Positions 6,830-14,365 of a stretch of DNA of 14,540 nt are shown here, piece after piece; the stretch's first letter is position 1; each line of letters starts with the position of its first letter. Below the pieces are notes generated by a model that ran no database searches, was not told the origin of the DNA, and saw nothing but the letters and a program-made list of their open reading frames with translations. A program made the translations under genes and the position numbers. The DNA lies in the NCBI GenBank assembly GCA_003516865.1, contig DPBR01000007.1:2770-17309 (forward strand), given 5' to 3'. The DNA comes from Oscillospiraceae bacterium (GTDB lineage: Bacteria > Bacillota > Clostridia > Oscillospirales > Ruminococcaceae).

Positions 6830-7522
6830 CTAAAGTATCCGCGAATTGTTTATAACCAGTCCGAAAGTCACTCCGAGAGAGTCCGCGGCGGTTCTGCAAA
6901 CGCTCATTCTTGAGAGGAAAATCTCGAAATACTCCATAACCGAGCTGATTTTGAGGTCGATTGAAAGCCGCAGAATAAGTTCTTTCTTATCGTCCGAAAA
7001 GGCAAGCTCCGAACTTTCAACGGCGTAATTCACGCGGTCGTGGATATCGGCGGCGAGATTTTCGCTGCTTGGAACGAATGGCTTTCCTTCCTTTCCGCGG
7101 ACGCGCGACCTGCGAACGTCCGATTTATCCGCGATAATAAGCGCCGCGGCGATGGGATTTACGGGATAAGCGCTGCCCTCGTCGTGATTGCCGATTGCGG
7201 AAACTACGCGCGAAATCTCCTCCGCGGGCATTCCCAGCTTGTCCAGAAGCCGAAACGCCATAAGAGCGCCCGTCTGGGCGTGTCCGACGCGGTTTATCAC
7301 ATTGCCGATATCGTGAAGATAAGCGGCAATCTGCGCAAGCTCGCAGGTTCTCGCGTCATATCCGAGCGTTTCGAGTATCATAAAAGCGTTCGCAGCCGCG
7401 CGCTCAACATGACCTTTCGAGTGCTCGGTATAGCCGATTGACGAGAGAGCCTCGTCCGCGAATTTAATATAAGTCGCGACGTCGCTGTTTGTTTTGATAT
7501 AATCGTAAGTTATATTGCTCAT
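6830..7522 (-). CDS. HD-domain phosphohydrolase
   Basis: A 230-residue soluble protein with the metal-binding HD signature in order: GHVERAA with His38, AYLHDIGN with His70-Asp71, His81 in RVGHAQTG, His113 in IGNHDEG and Asp132 in ADKSDVRRSR. Such enzymes hydrolyse phosphate bonds in nucleotides or related compounds with bound metal ions; the extra histidines between HD and the last Asp suggest a two-metal site. The substrate cannot be deduced. The ATG at 7520-7522 is preceded by GAGG 6-7 nt upstream. It follows the membrane protein gene by 10 bp, so both are read from the promoter at 7987-8015. The purE promoter lies just past its stop, and no convincing terminator separates it from the purine genes. 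Confidence 0.82.
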   Translation of the reverse strand: MSNITYDYIKTNSDVATYIKFADEALSSIGYTEHSKGHVERAAANAFMILETLGYDARTCELAQIAAYLHDIGNVINRVGHAQTGALMAFRLLDKLGMPAEEISRVVSAIGNHDEGSAYPVNPIAAALIIADKSDVRRSRVRGKEGKPFVPSSENLAADIHDRVNYAVESSELAFSDDKKELILRLSIDLKISSVMEYFEIFLSRMSVCRTAADSLGVTFGLVINNSRIL

Positions 7523-7532
7523 AAATACCTCG

Positions 7533-7970
7533 TTATCCGATAAAGCCGACTGCCCACATTATTGTTGCATAGGCGGACGGAATTGATACGCACGCGCCGA
7601 GAATTATCGTCGCGAACGCGTTTCCGTCTATAACAAAACCGAAAAATCTGCTTTTCAGCGCCCTTTTTCTCTTTCCCTCAACGTAAAGCTTCTTTTTCAG
7701 CATCATTTCACAAGGGAAAACATTGCGCCGTTCCTCGCCGTCAACGCGATAAACCGCCGCAGGAAAGCGCTTTGTATCGTCAAACCGCAGAAATTCCGCC
7801 TTTACGGGCTTCGAGGCGACAAGAAAGAACAGGCAGACCGTGAAAAACAGCGCCGTAAGGACGATTATCGCCGCCAGAATCCACACCAAAAGCATTCCCA
7901 CATCGGCAAGACTGAATCCCAAGCAGAGCATTATCAGCGCCGCAAGCCCAAAGCCTATTACATATTCCAC
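7533..7970 (-). CDS. Small membrane protein of unknown function
   Basis: A 145-residue protein with hydrophobic helices at about residues 4-22 and 25-52, a basic soluble part of about 65 residues (containing KKKLYVEGKRKRALKSR), and a last hydrophobic stretch at about 118-145. I do not recognise the family. The GTG at 7968-7970 is chosen because GAGGG lies 7 nt upstream. The frame continues to a TTG at 8013-8015, but that TTG is the first half of a TTGACA promoter box and has no ribosome binding site. With the promoter at 7987-8015 the mRNA would start close to or within the ribosome binding site, giving an unusually short leader of about 10 nt. It is co-transcribed with the HD-domain gene 10 bp downstream. 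Confidence 0.7.
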   Translation of the reverse strand: MEYVIGFGLAALIMLCLGFSLADVGMLLVWILAAIIVLTALFFTVCLFFLVASKPVKAEFLRFDDTKRFPAAVYRVDGEERRNVFPCEMMLKKKLYVEGKRKRALKSRFFGFVIDGNAFATIILGACVSIPSAYATIMWAVGFIG

Positions 7971-7986
7971 AAAATCACCCTCTAAT

Positions 7987-8015
7987 ATTTTAGCATATTT
8001 CCTATATTTTGTCAA
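7987..8015 (-). promoter_or_regulatory. Promoter for the membrane protein / HD phosphohydrolase operon
   Basis: On the minus strand TTGACA (8010-8015) and TAAAAT (7987-7992) are 17 bp apart, with a perfect -35 box and a good -10 box. Transcription would begin near 7980, about 10 nt before the GTG start codon. It is back to back with the promoter of the lipoprotein operon; the two -35 boxes are 29 bp apart. Confidence 0.72.
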
Positions 8016-8033
8016 CCGATATTAACAAATCGG
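8016..8033. promoter_or_regulatory. Dyad between the divergent promoters
   Basis: CCGAT and ATCGG flank an 8-base spacer (5 bp arms, extendable by two more pairs if one base bulges). The dyad sits exactly between the two outward-facing -35 boxes, where an operator acting on both operons would be expected. On the plus strand it is followed by AGTTTTTTTT, so a weak terminator shape is the alternative. No regulator can be named. Confidence 0.35.
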
Positions 8034-8044
8034 AGTTTTTTTTA

Positions 8045-8073
8045 TTGACTAACGCAAAATAATGTGTTATAAT
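8045..8073 (+). promoter_or_regulatory. Promoter of the lipoprotein / tubulin-like / transglutaminase operon
   Basis: TTGACT (8045-8050) and a perfect TATAAT (8068-8073) are 17 bp apart. The start of transcription would be near 8080, about 40 nt before the TTG start at 8121. A dyad GTTATA-ATAGA-TATAAC at 8066-8082 overlaps the -10 box and the expected start site and could be a repressor site. Confidence 0.8.
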
Positions 8074-8120
8074 AGATATAACTATAATGTGGGAAGGATT
8101 TTTTGAGAGGAGGAAGCGGG

Positions 8121-9392
8121 TTGAAAAAGAGATTTCTTGCGGTTATCTTCGCGGCTGCCGTTATTATGTGCGGCTGCGGCTCAGATACGGGCGATTATAC
8201 CTCGGAAAAAGAAGCCGTTTCCTCGGAAAGCTCGCTTCCGTTCGACGACCATTATCCCGAAATCACGCCCGATACTCCCGCGCTGACCTATCTCGGAACG
8301 CGCGACCTGAGAAGCTCCGAGGCGCTGAAATTGTACAGCAAAACGTTCGCGGCGGACTATAAGGAAGCGGATATTCTCGTCCGCGAATACTGCTCGGAAT
8401 ACCGCCTTGCTGACGCTCTTTCCGAAAAAATGGCGTCCGACCGTTCGCCCGACCTCACGGATAAACTCCCGAACAGCTTTCCCTATCTGATGTCGAAGAA
8501 TTATTACGAGGATTTGACCGAATATCTCGACCGAAGCGCGCCGCAATGGGTTGAATACGCTTCTTACATCGATTTTTACAGCTATAACGGCGGACGGTTC
8601 TTTTACCCGGAAGCCGTAACCGCCGCGCCGCGTTTTCTGGTGTACAGCAAGGAGCGTTTTGCCGCGCTCAAAATTCCCGACCCGGAAACGCTCTATTACG
8701 ACGGGAAATGGACAAGAAAAGCGTTTACCGAAGCTGCGGAGAGATTCTGCGCGGCGATGGGCGGAACGGGAATTTACGGTGACGGAATAACCGACGGATT
8801 TATCTCGTCCGCAGGCGAAACCGTGTTTTCAAAATCCGAGAGCGGTCAGCTTGCGTGCAATCTGACCGGCGCGGGAGTAACCGAGGTTTTCGATTACCTG
8901 AAAAACGAGCTTTCAGGCAAGGTAAAAACGGAGAATTTCACGGGATACGACAGAATTATAAACGGCGGGGCGGCGTTTCTGCTGATTGACGAAAGCGGCT
9001 ATAACGAGCTTCTTGCGATTGATTCGGGGCAGAATTACGGCGTTGTTCCCATTCCGAAAGCGGACGGCGGCGACGTTTACTTCTGCGGTGCAAGCAGCGA
9101 GGGATTTCTCGTTCCGAAGGGAGCGAAAAACGTTAAAGGCGCGGCTTGCTTTATAAACTGCGGAAGAATCGCCGCGGCGCAGTCCGAATCCGAAGCTCCC
9201 GAAAGCGTTCTCGCGAAAATGCGCGCAAACGGACTTACGGCTGTTCCCGAAGAGAATTATTGTTTTGACGCGGAAACAAACGCCGCCATGAAAGAATATC
9301 TTTCCTCGCCGCTTTCGGCAGAAGAAAGCGGCGTTTCCGACAGTCTGACGAAAATAGAAGCCGCCGTTGCCGATATTAATTCGCTCAACTGA
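8121..9392 (+). CDS. Lipoprotein resembling family 1 extracellular solute-binding proteins
   Basis: A 423-residue protein expected to be anchored by lipid to the outer face of the cytoplasmic membrane. The N-terminus MKKRFLAVIFAAAVIMCGCGSD is a lipoprotein signal with Cys19 as the likely modified residue, followed by a Ser/Asp-rich linker to about residue 50. The body has the pattern of carbohydrate-type solute-binding proteins of ABC importers: an early YLGTRDL strand, FFYPEAVTAAPRFLVYSKERF in the middle, DGKWTRKAFTEAAERF, and NYGVVPIPKADGG...FLVPKGAKNVKGAACFI in the last third. The TTG at 8121 is chosen because AGGAGG lies 7 nt before it and the signal begins MKKR there; an upstream TTG at 8103 lacks a site. 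No permease or ATPase gene is next to it. It is the first gene of the operon, 25 bp before the tubulin-like gene, so it may act as a surface sensor or scaffold rather than an importer part. Confidence 0.8.
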   Translation: MKKRFLAVIFAAAVIMCGCGSDTGDYTSEKEAVSSESSLPFDDHYPEITPDTPALTYLGTRDLRSSEALKLYSKTFAADYKEADILVREYCSEYRLADALSEKMASDRSPDLTDKLPNSFPYLMSKNYYEDLTEYLDRSAPQWVEYASYIDFYSYNGGRFFYPEAVTAAPRFLVYSKERFAALKIPDPETLYYDGKWTRKAFTEAAERFCAAMGGTGIYGDGITDGFISSAGETVFSKSESGQLACNLTGAGVTEVFDYLKNELSGKVKTENFTGYDRIINGGAAFLLIDESGYNELLAIDSGQNYGVVPIPKADGGDVYFCGASSEGFLVPKGAKNVKGAACFINCGRIAAAQSESEAPESVLAKMRANGLTAVPEENYCFDAETNAAMKEYLSSPLSAEESGVSDSLTKIEAAVADINSLN

Positions 9393-9417
9393 ATTTTTAT
9401 CAAAGAAGGTATTGATT

Positions 9418-11700
9418 GTGGATATTCAAAAGCAGGTTGAATGGCTGAAACCCGACAGAATAATGAAGCTGTACGACGGCGAAAAAAGTATGCTCGGAAT
9501 GAACAGGCTTCTCATAATCGGCGTCGGAAAAAACGGAACGGACTGCCTTATGAGAGCAAAGCATATTGCCGAGAACCGCTTCAATCCGCGCAACGATAAG
9601 CTCCGCTTCCTTGCGTTCGGCGAGGAGGATTACCTTGACGGCGCGGAATACCGCGGCTCTGTTCTCCGCGAGGACGAGAAAATCGCAGTAAATCCCGAAA
9701 AAGCAATCTATCAATACCTTGACGACCCCGACCTCCTGCCGCCGCAGGCGCGCGAATGGTTTGATATGGGACTGAAAAATTATTCCCCGAACGCGCCGAA
9801 ATACGGGCTTCAGAAAAGACAAGGCGGGAGAATAGCGCTGTTTCACTGCATAGAACCGCTTTTAGCGCGGCTTGACGAGCTTTCGGCGCTGTTCTCCAAG
9901 AGCGAAAATCCGCTTGAAATAAGCGTTGTAGGCAATCTCGGCGACGCTTTTTTCGGAGGCACGGTTGTTGATTTCGGTTACATACTCGCCGAGTTCTTCA
10001 AAAACGCGGCGTTTCCCGTGAAAATAAACTCGCTTATGTTCGCGGGCGATACCGCGCAGCTCTTCGAGAACGACGCGCGCGACCTTGCGAATTACTACGC
10101 GAACACAATCCTCACAAAAGGCGAACTTGACGTATTCCAGAGCAGAAAAGCGAAATTTTCGCAGAAATACACGGAAAAGTTCGCGGTTTTGTCCGAAAAG
10201 CCGCCTTATAACGCGTGCTATATCGCTTCTGCTGAAAAAAGCTACGGGCTGACGCTTGAAGCCGCCGCGGAAAAGCTGCTTTCCGCGGGCGAATTTATCT
10301 ACAAAACTGACGACGACGCGGACAGGGTTGTTTCGTACAATATGCTCGGTCAAAGCGGTCAGCACGCGTTCAGATATCTCGCCTACGGGGTTTCGGGAAT
10401 GGAAATTCCGCTCGGAAAAATCGTTTCATATCTCTGCGTGAAGCTGTTCGCGGACCTTTGCGGCTATCTGAAGCAAAACAGCGCAGTTCAGATGCAGCTC
10501 GGACTGCTCGTAAGCCGCGTTACTCCGGACGCTATGCTGCTCGCTTCGCGCGCGGGAACGGTTCCGAAAATTGAATACGACGAGAAATACAACCCGCTTT
10601 TCACGATAAAATCGCTGAAAAAGGGCGCGGAAGCCTCGAAAAACCACATAACCGAAAAAATCGAGGAATACGCCGAGCTTGTGAAAAAAGGCGCGGAGGA
10701 GGTTCTCCCGCAGGCGGTAGGGGAAGTCGAAAAAGCCTGCGACGACGCGCTCGGCGACTTTGAAAAAGGTCCGTTCTGCGCGGAGGAGATTATCAGAGCG
10801 TGCCTGTCAAAGCTGAAAACGCTGATAAGCCGCACAAAAGAGGTTAAAGAGGACGCCGACGAGCAGATTGTGCGCGAAGAACGCCTTTTGCAGAGCGATT
10901 ACAGAAAGCTCAGAGGAACGCCCGCGATTATGGCGGGAAACGCGGCGAGGCTTTATATTTCATCGCTTTCGGAATATGCCGAGTGCCTGAAAGTTCAGAA
11001 AACAGCCGACACAATGCTTGATTTTTACGAAAAAGCTTTCGAAAAGCTCAAGGATTACTCGGACAATGCGCTTTCCGAGAAAGTAAAAATCTTTTCGATA
11101 AATGCGGCAAAGTTCCTGTCAGGTATTGAAGATACGGAAGAAACCTTTGTTAAAGAGGCTTTCTGCGTTAATTCTCCGGAAATTCTGAAAAAGCTCGACA
11201 AACTGGTTGCCGACGTTCCCGAAGAAACGAAAACGCAGGCGTTCAAGAAGATGAAAATGCTTGACGCGGGCGAAAGCGAGGCTGTTTTCGCGGCGGAAAT
11301 CGTAAATCTCGCGGCAAAATGCTTCGGCGGATTTCTCCTTATGGGATATAACGATTTCTGCGAATATTTCGGCGTTCAAGGCTCCGTTAAGGACGCGCTT
11401 CAGAGCTGTTTCGACAGCGTTTGCGTGAAAACTCCGACGCTTGACGAAGAACCGCTTACAAGGGTTCTCTGCCCGAAAAATATCAGGCAAAACGACGTTC
11501 AGCCGCTTAAATCCACGCGTCAGGGCATAAATTACATCTGGAACGTTTCTCCGCTGTTTAACGCGGCGATTGTAGTTCAGATTAAGGGCGGCGTGAAAAT
11601 CGACGAATTCAGGGACTATAATCAATGGGAAAATATGCGTTATGCATACGTTAACGACTCTCTGAAAAAACACGGAATTCACATTTTCAGAAACATCTGA
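9418..11700 (+). CDS. Large protein resembling the bacterial tubulin-like family, G-site degraded
   Basis: A 760-residue protein with no signal or membrane segment, so cytoplasmic. The first 250 residues follow the layout of bacterial tubulin-like proteins (Pfam Tubulin_2 type). LLIIGVGKNGTDCLMRAKHI at 31-50 is a Rossmann-type first strand and loop; GLQKRQGGRIALFHC at 130-144 matches the conserved G(A)xQxRxxGRxAxF segment; and ISVVGNLGDAFFGGTVVDFGYILAEFF at 168-194 occupies the place of the tubulin signature loop (usually GGTGSG, then a helix). Here that glycine loop is altered, so GTP binding is doubtful. Residues about 390-600 are rich in Lys and Glu and look helical or coiled-coil. The GTG at 9418 is chosen because AGAAGG lies 8 nt before it; the frame is open 17 codons further up, overlapping the lipoprotein gene. 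Family assignment is from memory of motif patterns and needs a profile search. Middle gene of the operon. Confidence 0.6.
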   Translation: MDIQKQVEWLKPDRIMKLYDGEKSMLGMNRLLIIGVGKNGTDCLMRAKHIAENRFNPRNDKLRFLAFGEEDYLDGAEYRGSVLREDEKIAVNPEKAIYQYLDDPDLLPPQAREWFDMGLKNYSPNAPKYGLQKRQGGRIALFHCIEPLLARLDELSALFSKSENPLEISVVGNLGDAFFGGTVVDFGYILAEFFKNAAFPVKINSLMFAGDTAQLFENDARDLANYYANTILTKGELDVFQSRKAKFSQKYTEKFAVLSEKPPYNACYIASAEKSYGLTLEAAAEKLLSAGEFIYKTDDDADRVVSYNMLGQSGQHAFRYLAYGVSGMEIPLGKIVSYLCVKLFADLCGYLKQNSAVQMQLGLLVSRVTPDAMLLASRAGTVPKIEYDEKYNPLFTIKSLKKGAEASKNHITEKIEEYAELVKKGAEEVLPQAVGEVEKACDDALGDFEKGPFCAEEIIRACLSKLKTLISRTKEVKEDADEQIVREERLLQSDYRKLRGTPAIMAGNAARLYISSLSEYAECLKVQKTADTMLDFYEKAFEKLKDYSDNALSEKVKIFSINAAKFLSGIEDTEETFVKEAFCVNSPEILKKLDKLVADVPEETKTQAFKKMKMLDAGESEAVFAAEIVNLAAKCFGGFLLMGYNDFCEYFGVQGSVKDALQSCFDSVCVKTPTLDEEPLTRVLCPKNIRQNDVQPLKSTRQGINYIWNVSPLFNAAIVVQIKGGVKIDEFRDYNQWENMRYAYVNDSLKKHGIHIFRNI

Positions 11701-11707
11701 GTATAAT
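11678..11707 (+). promoter_or_regulatory. Possible internal promoter before the transglutaminase gene
   Basis: TTCACA (11678-11683) and TATAAT (11702-11707) are 18 bp apart, at the end of the tubulin-like gene. A start near 11714 would give a leader of about 18 nt. The -10 box is perfect, but the region is AT-rich and the match may be chance. The gene that follows has no visible ribosome binding site, so a short leader from here would be consistent with start-codon-driven initiation. Confidence 0.35.
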
Positions 11708-11731
11708 AAATTAGAAAAATAAATTTGATAT

Positions 11732-14365
11732 ATGAGAAGAAAAAAACAATCAGGCGTTGTTCTGGTTTATGACAGATATTACGGAAAAAAGCCCTCGGCG
11801 GTTCTTCAGTCACTGAAAAAAATATTGTACTGCGCCGCGCTTTCCGTTTGCGCCGTGCTTTTCCTGACGGTTGAATACGAGTTCCCCGTGAATTTACCTG
11901 CGGCGGCAGGGATAATTGCGCTTTGCAGCGCGCTTTGCGGCACGGTTTTCTGCTTTTTCAAGAAAAGAATTGCGATACCAGTGATTTTGTTTTTCAGCGC
12001 GGTCGCGGCGTTTTTTAACCGCGAGAGCCTGATAAGACGGCTGTCATATTTCACGGACCTGTTTCTGCTGCGGCTTGACGGGACTGTCTTTTACACGCAG
12101 AACCTCACTTTCCACACTCAGACGCAGCTTTCGGAAAGCTATCCGCCCTGCGCGGACGGCGCGGCGCTCGGAATCGCGCTTTTCGGCGTTATTTTCGCGC
12201 TTCTGACGGCGGCTTGTATGTTCAAAAGACCCGTGATTTACCCGTCGATTATCGCGCTGATACTCGCCTGCGCGCCGATTGCGATTGCGGGAAATTTCAC
12301 TTTTAACTTCTGGATAATCCCAACTCTCGCGCTTTATATCGGCGCGGTTTCGCTGTCGAAAACCTACTCCGAGGGTGCAGCCGTAAAAAAGGGCTTCTTC
12401 GGGAGCTTCCGCGCGGACGCCCGCCGCGAAGAACGCGAATTTCGCAATAAAACGGCAAAAAATACCTTTATAAAGCGAGCGCGGATGAACGGGAACTTTT
12501 ACTCGAAATATACCGCGTCGGCTTGCTGGGCGGCGGCTCTTTTCGCCTCAGCGGCGCTTATCGCAAACTGCTTCGCGCCCGTAAAAGAAGGCTTTGATTT
12601 CAGCTCGCTCTATAATTTCATCAGCAAAATCGGACAAAATTCCGGAATAACCTCGCCGTTTGAAAGCGGACCTGTTTCGGAGTATTTCGCGGATTACGGA
12701 AACGGCGGAAATTCCTCGCTCAACATCATTTCCCCCGGAAAAAGCGAGCAGGAAATCCTCCGCGTAAGCTCGCCGTCCGGAGAGGTTTATCTTCGCGGAG
12801 ATATCGGAATTGACTATACGGGCGCTTCGTGGACTTCCCCGATAAATCACGAGCCGGATTTGTGGAAAAAAAGCGCGCTGTCCGAGAAATACAGACCCGC
12901 GGAAATGCGTATTCTTCAGACGATGGAATTATCATATCTTCAGGACGCTTCCGTAAACTCCAAGAACGGTATGATAAAAGGCGGCAACGTAATCGTTGAT
13001 TATCTCTGCCCAACGGACGTTGTTTTTCTTCCATCGTACACGTCGGAATTTGACTTTTTCGAGAACAGTATGTTCGACGTCTACGGCGACTATTCCGTTC
13101 GCGTAAACGACAGCTACGACCGCATAAACACGGTAAAATGCGGCGCGATTGTACCTCCGATAAACTACACCGGCACGAACAGAAGCGGCAAGCTCGATTA
13201 TTTCGATTATCTCAGCGGTATCGGCGAAAAATACCCGATGGAGGAGATTTTTGACGCTTATTTCGACTCGCCGGAGCTGTACTCGGATTATTACAGCTAC
13301 GTCTACAACACCTATCTCAACGTTCCCGGAAACATAAAGCCCGATATCAGGAAATTCCTTTTAAACAACAATCTGTATTTCAGCGTTTACGAAAACGAAA
13401 AAATAAACGTCAGAGCGGCGTATGAAGCGGCGATTGACATTTCGGACTTCCTGATGAATAATTATACCTATTCTCTTGACTCGAAATACAGCAGGACAAG
13501 CCCCGTCACAAGCTTTCTTTTCGACGTTAAAAGCGGTCACTGCGCGCTTTTCGCAAGCTCAATGACGCTTATGCTGCGCGAAATAGGAATACCCGCGCGC
13601 TACTGCACGGGATTTGTCGCGCCGAAAACGAGCGAGGGACAGTTCGCCGTTCTGCGCTCAAAAAATCTCCATGCGTGGTGCGAGGCGTATTTTGACGGAA
13701 TAGGCTGGGTCACGTTCGACCCGACAAGCAGCTCCGTTGCAGGCGTCGTCGATATCGAAAACAGCAGCGACAGTTCCTCGGAAGAAGAAAGCTCGGAAAG
13801 CTCGGAGCAGTCCTCCGAGTCAAGCGAAGCCGAAAGCTCCGAGAGCGCTTCTTCGGAGTATGAAAGCAGCGAGGTTTCCGTCGGCAGTTCGGGCGGCGAA
13901 GAAAGAAATCCGTCCGCGCCGCCCGATAATCCTAAGGATATCCCGACAAACCCGCTTCCTATGATAATAACGATTGCCGCGATACTTGCGGTTATCGGAG
14001 CGGCGGCGTTTGTTCTGTCAAGGCTGAAAAAGCTCGACAAAAACGCGAAAAAGGCGCTCAAAAAGCTTTACAGAAGCGCCGACGGCGAGTTTATTTACGA
14101 CAAGCTGCTCAAGATACTGAAAATGTGCGGGCTAACCCCCGAATCCGGCGAGCTTCCCGTGAAATTCTACGAGCGCTGCGAAAAAAAGCTGTTTGTGCCT
14201 CTCACGGCGCATAAGGAAGTCCTGCTTGAAACTGCGTTCGGCGGCGAAATCAGCGAAGCCGAAACCGCAGAACTTGCGCGGCTGCTCGAAAGCGTGTTCT
14301 TCGCCGCGGACAAAACCCTCGGCCCGATAAGCAGGCTAGTTCTCCGCAAAACAGTTATTACTTAA
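11732..14365 (+). CDS. Membrane protein with extracellular transglutaminase-like domain
   Basis: An 877-residue multi-domain membrane protein. Hydrophobic helices lie at about residues 31-47, 54-76, 80-95, 143-163, 168-187, 191-208 and 262-281, with a basic cytoplasmic loop at 210-260. The extracellular part follows: YLRGDIGIDYTGASW at 353-367 is typical of TgpA-like proteins, and the transglutaminase-like core has its triad in SGHCALFASS (Cys604), NLHAWCEAYF (His647) and WVTFDPTSS (Asp663). Residues 678-720 are a Ser/Glu linker that reaches from the domain to a last helix at about 743-763, leaving a basic cytoplasmic tail of about 110 residues. Relatives act as proteases, amidases or cross-linkers at the cell surface; the substrate is unknown. 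MoxR/DUF58 genes often found with this family are not in view. The ATG at 11732 is the first after an in-frame stop, but no ribosome binding site precedes it. The TAA stop is formed by the adjoining repeat element. Confidence 0.85.
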   Translation: MRRKKQSGVVLVYDRYYGKKPSAVLQSLKKILYCAALSVCAVLFLTVEYEFPVNLPAAAGIIALCSALCGTVFCFFKKRIAIPVILFFSAVAAFFNRESLIRRLSYFTDLFLLRLDGTVFYTQNLTFHTQTQLSESYPPCADGAALGIALFGVIFALLTAACMFKRPVIYPSIIALILACAPIAIAGNFTFNFWIIPTLALYIGAVSLSKTYSEGAAVKKGFFGSFRADARREEREFRNKTAKNTFIKRARMNGNFYSKYTASACWAAALFASAALIANCFAPVKEGFDFSSLYNFISKIGQNSGITSPFESGPVSEYFADYGNGGNSSLNIISPGKSEQEILRVSSPSGEVYLRGDIGIDYTGASWTSPINHEPDLWKKSALSEKYRPAEMRILQTMELSYLQDASVNSKNGMIKGGNVIVDYLCPTDVVFLPSYTSEFDFFENSMFDVYGDYSVRVNDSYDRINTVKCGAIVPPINYTGTNRSGKLDYFDYLSGIGEKYPMEEIFDAYFDSPELYSDYYSYVYNTYLNVPGNIKPDIRKFLLNNNLYFSVYENEKINVRAAYEAAIDISDFLMNNYTYSLDSKYSRTSPVTSFLFDVKSGHCALFASSMTLMLREIGIPARYCTGFVAPKTSEGQFAVLRSKNLHAWCEAYFDGIGWVTFDPTSSSVAGVVDIENSSDSSSEEESSESSEQSSESSEAESSESASSEYESSEVSVGSSGGEERNPSAPPDNPKDIPTNPLPMIITIAAILAVIGAAAFVLSRLKKLDKNAKKALKKLYRSADGEFIYDKLLKILKMCGLTPESGELPVKFYERCEKKLFVPLTAHKEVLLETAFGGEISEAETAELARLLESVFFAADKTLGPISRLVLRKTVIT
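13763..13891 (+). repeat. Low-complexity Ser/Glu linker coding region
   Basis: About 43 codons built almost only from Ser and Glu in irregular SSE-type units lie inside the transglutaminase gene (residues 678-720). The linker connects the extracellular catalytic domain to the last membrane helix. The DNA uses varied Ser codons (AGC, TCC, TCG, TCA, TCT), so it is not a simple nucleotide tandem repeat. Such tracts often vary in length between strains. Confidence 0.7.

Noticed and set aside
7971..8015. Longer start (TTG at 8013-8015) for the small membrane protein
   Set aside because: That TTG is part of a TTGACA promoter box and has no ribosome binding site.
8103..8120. Upstream TTG start for the lipoprotein
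   Set aside because: It would put the AGGAGG site inside the gene and add six residues ahead of a normal MKKR signal start.
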